From Branchiostoma floridae (lineage: Eukaryota > Chordata > Leptocardii > Amphioxiformes > Branchiostomatidae), in NCBI RefSeq assembly GCF_000003815.2, contig NC_049987.1:20702072-20766071 (forward strand): 64,000 bases of DNA, written 5' to 3'. The translations under genes were made by a program, and so were the position numbers. How positions within the stretch are numbered: the first letter of the stretch is position 1; every line of letters begins with the position of its first letter. Under the pieces are notes generated by a model that saw only the letters and a list, made by a program, of their open reading frames with translations, made no database searches and had not been told where the DNA came from. Of this stretch, positions 26,338 to 38,300 are shown one piece after another.

Positions 26338-29300
26338 GTCGGGACGTCATACTAGCTATCTAAAAGCAGAAGTACTGCTTTCGCTTGCATTTGTACATGT
26401 TTTTGTACGTCTTTCTATCGATTTGTCACTTTATCTGTTCACCCAGACCTTTGGCACCCTTGAAAAGATTAGAAAAACTCTGCAAAAAAAGTCTGCAAAA
26501 ACAAGTCGAGGCTAAATATTTGCGTTTTGCAACATAGCAATGTTCATTACGTCATAGTCTCTTCGGGTAACATGAGTAAGAGGAAAGCGATTCTGATGTA
26601 GAAAGAGGAATCAGGACGACTCGGACCATTACTAACTCGGCCCATTGAAAATCTGGTCAACTCGGACCACCCCCCTGGTCAACTCGGACCACCCCCATGT
26701 ACCAGTCGGACCAAATTACTTATCTTTTGAAAAAAAGTTAATTTGACATTTCTTGGTACATTTGTACTAGTATTATAAAGATTGTCCACAGCTGCTACTA
26801 CTAGAACGTCAGAAGTTATGGTCATACAGAGTGGCGGTCCTTTGATCTAGTATCATATGTACCGCGGGCGCCGGCGATATTAAAACCGCGATATTAAAAC
26901 AAAGTGGACACGGTCGGCTTGAAAAAATTCTTAATTAGCAATTAATCTTCAACAAGAATGACTCATACTCTGATCAATACCCACATCTTATTTGTCTAAA
27001 ACTATTCCGAAGAGCAAGTAATGATAAAGTTTACTACTGTCCTCTATTAGAAGCGCCTCACACCTATCCACGTGTCCACACACGCTGCGTATTTCGGGGT
27101 CAACGACCTAATGTGCGCCGCCTGGAATGCCGAAAACTTCGATGAATTACACAATCCAATCAATCCAACCTACAGTTTTCTCATTTCAGAGTATATACAT
27201 ATAAAACTAGTGTTGGGATTACATTTTCGAAAAAAATCAATTAAATAGCTGTCCAGGGGGGTTGGTCCGAGTTGTCCCGGCAGATGGGCCGAGTTGACTG
27301 GGCCGAGTTGGTAATGGTCCGAGTCGTCCGACATTCTAAATGAGAGGATGGGGCTAGCTTACAAAGTGGAGTACATTTACCAAGCCAATGACATACACAC
27401 ATATACATACATATTAATATGGATATACTGTATAAGAAAATTGACAGGTTTCACAGTTTATCTACATCTACTAACAATAACTTGAGTAAGGTTAGCTTTT
27501 CTAATGTAATCTTATATCATCACCAGATGGAATGAATTATTACTATAGTACATTGTATTAGAAGATTCAGTGACATAGAAAAGATACATAATGCCACAAG
27601 AAAAGTGAAAGTAAAAGGTAGCATGTGAAGTCTATTGGTTAGTGGTCTGCCTCTGGAACTATAATCATGTACCACGTAGTGCCTGTCTTCTTTTTCTTGA
27701 CCAGTGGAAGAATAACTTTTCAGTGAGCAAAATTGGATCAATATCACTTTCACATTTTTCACTTATCAGACTTATCAGGTGTTCATAATAGTACAGATCT
27801 TGAATTTGAATGTAAGTAATAACAATATTGATAGATTTTGTGCCTTGCTGTGCAGGCGTTTGTCCAGTTTGACACAGAAGGAGATGGCACCACGGAGGTT
27901 CAGGCCATGCTGGAGACGCTGAAGTCCTCCAACGGTGCTGACCTGCAAGGGGAGCTGAACTACGTGGTGCGCACGCTGCAGTCCTGTATCCTCACCCCGG
28001 GCTTCGTGGATGTGTTTGCATCAGACAGGTGGGGACCAAACTACATGTACATTGTACAGCAGGGTTGTAGCCAGCATCCGTCCTTCTGTCCTTTGACGGA
28101 ATTTTGCAGCTGGGGATGGAAAAAAATTTTGCCCATTCTGTCCTCTGTAAGCAAAATCTAACCCTAAAATTGCAGGAAATAGCGTTCATCAAAGGGTCTA
28201 GATTTCAAAATTTTCATTGGGAGTATGTCCCCGGACCCCCTAGGAATGCTGTGTCAAAGTCATTCAAATCTAGGGGAAGGAAAATGATTTCTGGCTGGCT
28301 TCAACCCTGTTGTACAGTATGTGTACTACAGTTGTAAATAATCATGTGTTTTGTTGTATTTTATGTATTGTTTCAATCCTCAAGGCTAAGCTGACTCTTA
28401 TACTAACAGATCTGTTTCGTAGAGTATTTGCATCCTACTGGCATTTCAAAATCCTACAAGGCTAACTGCCACTATACGATTGACTGTAGAAATTACAATA
28501 AACTCCTCATTTAGAACATGGCCACTACCCCTCAGCCAATCAGAGCCCTTGAATTACTGTGTTTGTATCCCCATAGTGCAGAAATGTTTGGTACTATGAA
28601 AAAAAGTGTGGCACTATCAACTCATTTGCATAAATTAGAACCACACTTTTTTCATAGAACAACACTTTTTTAATAGTACAACACTTTTTCTGCACCACTG
28701 GTTGGCTCACACACTGTGCTAATTGCCTCCTAGTGGAGTAGAGAGGATTAAGACACAAAGACCCAATGTCATAAAAGTAGCCAACAGTTTAATGATTTCT
28801 ATAACTGGAAAACAGAACCAGATTTTCAGAAAATAACAAACTGTGCAATATTTTACAGACAGGAACAAATTGAGGCGGTGCCATCAAACTAAATAAAACA
28901 GTTTGATTCTTTGTAATAGATAGAAGATGGGTGTGGGTGGGGGCGTTAAAGGAACCCCCTTGTGGGTGGGACAGCCCCTATTTTCATATAATCAAGCCAC
29001 ACCCATCTTCTATCTATTACTTGTACAGTATTATTACTACAATTGTAAGGAATCATTGGTTTTGTTGTATTACATGTATCGTAGCCAATTCCCAGGGCCA
29101 AGCCAATTCTTATACTAATAGCCATTGGTTAGGGCCTGGGATTTTCCCTACATGTGTGTAGCTAGTCCATGACCAGTGATCTGGTGTCCCAGCAGGGTAA
29201 GCAGTAAGACACTGCCATGTTTGTCGTCTTCCCATCTGTAGACATAACGTGTCCCAGCACGGTAAGCAATAAGACACTACCATGTTTGTCATCCTCCCAT

Positions 29301-32300
29301 TTGTAGACATAATGTGTCCCAGCACGGTAAGCGGATGCTGAACAGGGTAGGAAAGGGCCTCACTCCAAACTGCTGAGAGTGTTACAGTACAATATTATAA
29401 CACCCTACCATTTTTGTCCTTCTCCCATTCTCCCATCTGTAGACATAACGTGTCCCAGCACGGTAAACAGTAAGACACTGCCATGTTTGTTGTCCTCCTA
29501 TGTAGACATAACGTGTCCCAGCACGGTAAGCGGTAAGACACTACCATGTTAAGGCAGTAAGACCTGTTTCTTCCAGATCACTTCAGTGTCACTGACGAAG
29601 GATAGTGGATTCTATCCAAAACGTCAGACCATTTCCTAAACCATATCCAGTTGCTTGAATAACTACTTTTTGGTGTATCTTATTACCTGGATGTCTAACT
29701 TACATCGACGTACACTGCCATGTTTGTTGTCCTCCCATCTGTAGACATAACGTGTCCCAGCATGGTAAGCGGTAAGACACTACCATGTTTGTCATCCTCC
29801 CATGTGTAGACATAACGTGTCCCAGCACGGTAAGCAGTAAGACACTGCCATGTTTGTCATCCTCCCATGTGTAGACATAACGTGTCCCAGCACGGTAAGC
29901 AGTAAGACACTGCCATGTTTGTCATCCTCCCATCTGTAGACATAACGTGTCCCAGCACGGTAAGCAGTAAGACACTGCCATGTTTGTCATCCTCCCATCT
30001 GTAGACATAACGTGTCCCAGCACGGTAAGCAGTAAGACACTGCCATGTTTGTCATCCTCCCATCTGTAGACATAACGTGTCCCAGCACGGTAAGCAGTAA
30101 GACACTGCCATGTTTGTTGTCCTCCCATCTGTAGACATAACGTGTCCCAGTACGGTAAGCAGTAAGACACTACCATGTTTGTCACCCCCCCATTTGTAGA
30201 CATAACGTGTCCCAGCACGGTAAGCAGTAAGACACTGCCATGTTTGTCATCCTCCCATCTGTAGACATAACGTGTCCCAGCACGGTAAGCAGTAAGACAC
30301 TGCCATGTTTGTCATCCTCCCATCTGTAGACATAACGTGTCCCAGCACGGTAAGCAGTAAGACACTGCCATGTTTGTTGTCCTCCCATCTGTAGACATAA
30401 CGTGTCCCAGTACGGTAAGCAGTAAGACACTACCATGTTTGTCACCCCCCCATTTGTAGACATAACGTGTCCCAGCACGGTAAGCAGTAAGACACTACCA
30501 TGTTTGTTGTCCTCCCATCTGTAGACATAATGTGTCCCAGCACGGTAAGCAGTAAGACACTACCATGTTTGTTGTCCTCCCATCTGTAGACATAACTTGT
30601 CCCAGCACGGTAAGCAGTAAGACACTGCCATGTTTGTCATCCTCCCATCTGTAGACATAACGTGTCCCAGCACGGTAAGCAGTAAGACACTACCAGGTTT
30701 GTTGTCCTCCCATCTGTAGACATAACGTGTCCCAGCACGGTAAGCAGTAAGACACTGCCATGTTTGTCCCTCTCCCATTTGTAGACATAACGTGTCCCAG
30801 TGCGGTAAGCAGTAAGACACTACCATGTTTGTCATCCTCCCATCTGTAGAAATAACGTGTCCCAGCACGGTAAGCGGTAAGACACTGCCATGTTTGTCAT
30901 CCTCCCATCTGTAGACATAACTTGTCCCAGCACGGTAAGCAGTAAGACACTGCCATGTTTGTTGTCCTCCCATCTGTAGACATAACGTGTCCCAGCAGGG
31001 TAAGCAGTAAGACACTGCCATGTTTGTTGTCCTCCCATCTGTAAACATAACGTGTCCCAGCATGGTAAGCAATAAGACACTGCCATGTTTGTCATCCTCC
31101 CATCTGTAGACATAACGTGTCCCAGCACGGTAAGCGGATGCTGAACTTCCTCCTGAGGAACCGCACCCCGAGCTCCGCCCTCCCCTTCTCCATCCTGGAC
31201 GGGTTTAACAACACCTCCGCCATGAGGATGGCGGTCCTGAGGGACCATCTGCACAGGCTGAAGGATGCCAGTAAGTATACAAACAAACGAATAATTAAAT
31301 AGTAGAACAAAAACATCTCCGCCACGAGGATGGCTGTCCTGAGAGACTACCTATACAGGCTGAAGGATGCCAGTAAGTATACAAACAAATAAATAAATAA
31401 ATAACGCCAAACACAACAACATTTCTGCCATGAGGATGTCTTGAGAGACTACCTACACAGGTTGAAGGATGCCAGTAAGTATACAAACAAACAGATAAAC
31501 AACTTAACAAACAAATACCCCAAAACAACATCACGGCAGTCATGACAATGGTGGTCTTAGACAAACAAACCCTATAACAACAACACCTCAGTCGTGTGGG
31601 GCCAGTCCCGTGGGGTCAACTGCACAGGTTGATGGATGCCAGTAAGTTTGAATCTTCAATCAATCAATCAATCCTTCAATCAATGAACTATTGCCAAACT
31701 GGATTTTAGTTAAATTTTCCTTTCTCTGACACTAGTATGTTCTACTAGTTCCTCTAGTATGTTATTCAGAAGATATGACAACCATGTGAGACACACATTT
31801 TTCAGCAAACACCAAAGATTTCTTTCGTTGTAAAAGCTAATCTAACATTCATTATAATCCTCCCTCCAGTATCTGAGTCAGATGAGACCATATCCATGAG
31901 CCCCACCCAGGAGCAGAGGGTCATCTCCAAGTGTTACAAGGGCATCGATGTCTCCACCAACAAGGCTGACGTCCACCGCATGACTGACGGCGACATGTCC
32001 ACCTACTGGCAGTCTGACGGAACTTCACGGTCACACTGGGTGAGGACGGACTTTTCATCAATCAATCAATCAATCATCTAATCAACCAATCAATCAATTA
32101 CTGCAATCAATCAATCACCAATTGGCATCAATGCTGATGCATGGCAGCTGTAGACCCCCCCCCTCTCTCTCTAGCATGTTTTATTTCTGATTTAGGATCT
32201 CCAGTTGACTCTGGGGGCCCCTAGCTCTCTGAGTGTGTTGCAGACTTGGTCATTCCACATTTAATCTATCAATGTCTAAATGAAATTCATTACTTCAGCC

Positions 32301-35300
32301 ACATGATTGCATACCACCATATATGGTTGCCAACTAATGCTTGTGTCAATAGGATAATTTATCTAAGGGACCACAGTCACCATGTCCTTATGCATAGATG
32401 ATCACAAGAACAAGTTTGACTGTATTTGTTAATTTGGCTAAAATAACAAGGACATGCAGGAAAACTGTGAAATTTGATGACAAAATGTTGAGCTAGTATC
32501 TTCTTTTTGAGCTCAGTATCAAGTTGTTTCAGATATTTGTGTAACTTATCAATCACTGCTCTTCTTCCAGGTGCGAATCCACATGAAGCCGAACGTGGTG
32601 CTGAAGCAGTTAGCGATCCACGTGCAGTCGTCAGACCAGAGCTACATGCCGCAGACTGTCACTGTGTCTGTGGGGAAGAGTCCAACATCCTTACATGAGA
32701 TTAAAGAGGTGAGACATTTCTAAGATAAGAGTCGGACAAGTCCACTAGTCCGATTGTCCGGGGCAAGTGAAAGTGCTGGTCAGGCAAGCACATGTCTAAC
32801 CCCACTTGCTCGATCGGGCAAATAAGATATTTCTATGAGTGAGGTTTTGAGATACTTGTTATTTTTTACCGTCATGGCATCAAGCATGGGTCAACACAGA
32901 AAAATAGAGCCAATGATCCAAGAACTCCATTGCTGGAAGTGAATTGAATTTCTTCTTTGCAATGCCATATGATTGGCATCTGTTTAAATAGTTTACAGAT
33001 GCTAAATTGCATACTTATTAGCAGAAAAGTTTCCATGTAGAATTGTTTTTAAAAAATTGTTTGGAACAAAAGAACAAAATCATATAAAGATACTAGTACA
33101 CTGTGAAGGGAAATAGCACTGAATTTCACTTCAAACATTGCATTTCTAGTTGTTTACAACAAGAAGTCAAGTGAAGTATCCTGTGCATCTAGGGTGAGCC
33201 CACTGGACAGAGCAGTGTGAAGACTAGCTGACTGCTGCCTACCCTTGTGTCAGGGACCCCAGTATAATCAAATACTGGATACTACTACGTCTCGCATGTT
33301 TCCTTCCCCATGTGCAGGTGCGAATCCCCAGCCATGTTACCGGAGATGTCACCCTGCTGGAGAACGCCAGGATGCACTACCCAGTGGTCCAGATCAACAT
33401 CCGACGTTGCCATAGTGACGGCTGTGACACCCGCATACATGGTCTCAAGACTCTTGGATACAAGGTACTGTGCATTTACTAGTAAGTAGAAAAAGATCTC
33501 AGTAAATGAAGAAATCCTTTATCCTCAGCAAATGGAGAAAGGTCTTAGCAAATGAAGATGAAAACATCTTGCCAAATGAAAAAAGGTTTGATAAAAAATT
33601 GGCAATAATTCTCTACAAGAAGAAGCAATATCTAGTAAGTAGCTATTTTCACAGTGTAGTGGCTTTCCATCTTTACCTCCATTTTAAACTATACCAAGCA
33701 TTCCTGAATCAGATGACATTGTACAATGACATTGACAGTCAAACTTGTTTGTTTTTCCTAGATGTCTGAAGACAGAGGCGTGAGCATCGCTGACGCCTCG
33801 GCTGTGTGGTACCTGTCAGTGCTGGCCTCCACAGCTACAGCTTCCATCCCCACCAACCCTGCCCTGGCCCAGACCATTCTGATCCACACCAGGGAAGCTC
33901 TGCGCCACATGCCTCCCCTGTCCCTCCTCCCCGGCTCCAAGGCCTGCCCAGCGTTCCTTAGCCCCGGTTTACTTGACGAGATAGAGCGCTTCCTGAAGAC
34001 AATCGTGGTAACAGAGGAAGGGAAAGTGCAGAGTGCAGATGGTCTGTTGGTAAGTTCATGTCTGTTTTTTCTTAGATCAGTTCTCAGTTTTTAGAAAGAT
34101 TTAAGATACATTGTACTTGTGAAGATACTGGCTGCTCAGCTGAAGATCTGCCCAAGGCTATGGAGGATAGGGAAGGATGGAGGAAGAGAGTCATGTTCAT
34201 CCGTGCAACCAGCACTCCTGGATGATGATGATATGATGAAGAAACCCCAGAAAATGGTTTATGAATGTAGGACTTCATGCTCAACTTGGAAAGATTAAGA
34301 CATTTGGATTACTGAATATAAAAAGTCCACACATAATGTATCTATGACAATGCTAGATTTCAGGAAAGCTAGATTTGATGTCTTCACACTTTTTTGTCCC
34401 CTGTAGATTCTAATGTCACCATCTCTGGCCCAAGAATGATAGTCTGTACACAAAAGCGGCACATACTGTAACCAGCATTTTTACCTCATATTACAACCAA
34501 TAAAAGAATCTTTCTAAAGTATTAAGGTTTAAAAGATTTAGTTGAAACTTTTTTCTCCCATCCATGTTCTGATGCTCTCCGTCTCTGGCTAAGAATGATT
34601 GTACACAGATTGTGGCATATACATGTATTGTAATTGGTATGTTGCACCCAGCAAGAGAATCTTTCTGTGAACTTAATTTACCACAAATTTCTCTCTGTCC
34701 CATCCAGGTACTGATGTCCCTGTCGCTGGCCCGTGGCCGGCTGGTCAGTGTCCTGGAGACGCTGTCCCTCCTGGCTGATAACCAAGACATGGAGATGCAG
34801 GCCGTTCCGCTCCTCAAGGCCATGCACAAGGTCACCGAGAACTTCTGGAGGAAGTATGGCTACCCCTTACAGGTGGGCAGTTTAACTTATTAGTACACGT
34901 ACATGTATATGCAGTTCATGTATAGTAAAAGAATGCCTTTAACCTTTATGGACTTGTGCACAAAATTTTACCTTGTACAGATCATTCAGTGGCTATATTG
35001 CTACTTAAGCTAAGGGCACAACCCGCTGTACATACAATTTGTCCGTACATTTTTTTGGGAGGCCACATCCGCCACGTATTTCTGAAAATGTTCAGGCTGT
35101 ACAGGGCAGGCACGTTGCCCGTACTGGCACGTACGGGGGGCAAACTCTTAGCCTGATGGTACACAAAGTTTTGCCTGCACGTAAAGTTCTATGGCGTGTC
35201 TGCGTGATTCAAAATCCGGATTCCCTATGAGTTCGCTGACTTGTTGTTGTTTTCCAGTTGTCCCTTACTGGCTGTGATGGCGGGCAGAAGGACAACAACT

Positions 35301-38300
35301 GCCCACCCTCCATCGTCCTGACCTCCGATTGGTCCACAGAAACTTACTACACAGCCATGGGCAAGAAGACAGTCAACTTCTTCTTCAAAACCGAGGGTGA
35401 AACTGCTGTCCAGCTCACCAGGGTTCGCATCAAGGTCCCCAAGGGTGGAACTGGGGCAAAATCAGGGATGCTGTTCCTGTACAATGCTGCCGCTGACTTT
35501 GACATTGAGACGCATTCCCGAAGGTTTGTTTGTTTATTTGTTGTTTGTTTGTTTGTTTGTCTAGCATAACTTAGTAAATTGCCTTTGGGCATAACACATC
35601 TGTTTGGTACTGGAATTGCTAGCTGCGTAAGATTGGACTGTGAGGTTTGTTCCACTCACTCCTAGACAAACTCCTTCTCTTTTAAATTTGTGTGCTGACC
35701 ATAAGTTCTTTAACATGCTCAAAGTGTGGGTCTCTTCAAGAGCAGGGCCTCTGGCTTTAAGTCTAATCTAAAGGATATCCATAACTATTTTGCGCATTTT
35801 GCGCAATGAATGTAAAAAATGTTTAACTTAGTAAAGATGGGATTAATTTTCAGTTGTTTTTCGTGTAGCGTCACATTCTAGTTACGTGTTAATAGCATCC
35901 AGATGGCATCCCTATCATGGGGAGTGCAGCGGTCACTTCTGGGTTTAAAACTCTCGTAACTGGAGTCTCTCGAGGTCGACCCAAATATGGAAACATGGGC
36001 ATGCATAATTACTGTTTTATGCCCTGTCAATCACCATGATTGACGGCATCGGAAGTACGAATCCTGGATATCTAGTTTACGTACGTTTTTGGACGAATCC
36101 TGGAGCCGACGAAATCTAGATGTTACGGTGAGGAAGTGCCTTTGCCAAGGGTACAACATTGGGGCCTACTGGAGATTTGAAGCCTAAACCTTTAGATTGT
36201 AAGCCTACAATTCTAACAATTTAGTGACCCATCTTGCTACCTTGCAGGTTCAAGGAATATGACACGATGACGTCATCGCAGTACGACGTCATGAACAAGA
36301 TGCGAAGCGTGGGAGTGGGAAAGGCGGAGGAGACGCCGATCGCTTTCTTCACGCTGGAGGAAGACTGGGACGAAGTCGACGTCAACATGGACGTGTGCAC
36401 CCGGGGAACATTCATCCTCCTGAAAATCACAGGCCCGCGATCGGACAGCGCGGAGCGCGTGGGCTTAATGGGTGTGAAATTCTACGGTTTCCAGCGACCT
36501 CACTCCGCCAACGCGGCCGAGGACATCGGCATCAACCAGTCCAGTCGTATAACCGTGGACGACACCAACCCGATCGATGCCGTGACCGTTTTCATCCGCA
36601 TGCTGTCGTTCCTGGTTGACATGACGCGGGACGCTCCGGCAAAGAAGGACGGTTTTCGATCGTCGAAGCTCCAGACCATTGACATGACTGGGGTGTCCAT
36701 AGAGATGCTGTGGAAGCTGTACTGCCACATCCCTGGGAAGGACAAGATCTGGGGAGAGAGGATCGCGAAAGTAAAGCTCCTCCAGCTGCTGAAGTGCTGT
36801 TTCCCATTCCTGGCAGCCACAGCAGCAGCCTGTAAGGAGAAGGAGAAGAAGGAAGCCAAACAGAGTAAGTTCTTAAGGTTGTTAACCATCCCCTTTGCTG
36901 CCTAACCCAGTAACTGATAGAGAATCTGTAGCCAAACTACAGTGACCCGAATGTTAACTGCTCAAAATTCTCCCTTTCTCTTTAGTACCTACAATATGTG
37001 GTTTCATTAGACCAACGTATTTCGAGCACTGTTTGTGCCTATTGTACCACCTATAATTTGACCTTCTCGTTACTTGTTCTTTTCTCACCTCTCTACCTTA
37101 ATGTGCTTTCACCATTCCCATATGCATGTGCTTCTTGTTCTTTGTTGCATCCCCATCTCATTTTTCTGTTTCAGCATTGTCTTCTTTAAATTCTGCAATC
37201 ATTGTTACATGAATCTTTTCCGATGTCATACATGTACCAGTTTTGTACTGTACTGCTGGCTCTAGGTCTTGCTTCTCACCCCATTCCCCACTGCCAAGGT
37301 GTTTTGCTGCCCCCGTCCCCACTGTTCTGCTATGATTTCTGCCTGTGTCTGTTGCAGTAATGTTACGATGGCCACTGCTACCTCCCCACATGCTCTTAAC
37401 TGAGGTCCTCAGGCGCAAAGGTGGGGTCTCTATCGTTGCTGAAGGAACTGCTGTCAAAACGTCTTACTCTTTAGCTTTGTCAAGCTTACATTTTACTATA
37501 ATTATTGCATGTCACTTTTAATTAGGTTACGTCTTTCTATCTTTCTATCTTTCCATCTTTATCCCTCCCAGTACTACAGACTGCATAGCTATGTCCCTTA
37601 TATGGATAGAGTTGAAATCTTGGCTCAATCGTTCCCCACTCTAATATTGTCCATGTTTCTTTGAAAGTTTGATGTTAAAAAAGGTATCATGTAATGGTAT
37701 GTCTGCTGAGCACGTCACCGGAACATACTGCGCCTGCGCAAAAAGTATAGACATGCTAAACTCCCGGTTTACTAAAGGGCCGCATTTCAGAAAGTATGTG
37801 CGTATATAAGGGTAAAATCCCGTGTACGTTTTACATGAAACCATGTCTCTAACATATACTGTGCAACAAGCGGGATTTCAATGCAACGTTGACCAAACCA
37901 CCAGGGTTCGCGCAGGCGCAGTGCGTTCTACCGACGTGTTTGTCTGCTGTATGTGCATGTAAGTATCCATAATATATGCTTATAATATGGAGACTCCATG
38001 TATTATGATTTATCAGCTGTACTGTACTGGCTACTCACAGTGTCATGTTTATACTACTGTACATGTACAACCTATTTGTTCCGGCATATCGCCATACTCA
38101 TGCATGTACCAAATCTTCCCTTACTAAAGGAGTACCTACTAGTACTTCCACAGCAGGCTTTTAGCTAGGATTTGATCATAGGGTGTCAAAATTTCTTGCC
38201 GTTCGGCGAGCGCTGCAGGTGCGAGTTTTGTAGGGGGTCTGGGGACATCTTCACTGAGAAAATTTTGAAATTAATAACTCTCTGAAACACCATTTCCCAC

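Noticed and set aside
29178..31134. CRISPR-like array
   Set aside because: Units are contiguous 65-bp repeats with no unique spacers, in a eukaryotic intron.
29922..31254. Open frames of 98-170 codons on the minus strand across the 65-bp array
   Set aside because: They are by-products of a repeat whose three phases lack stops; the peptides are merely the repeat read in turn.
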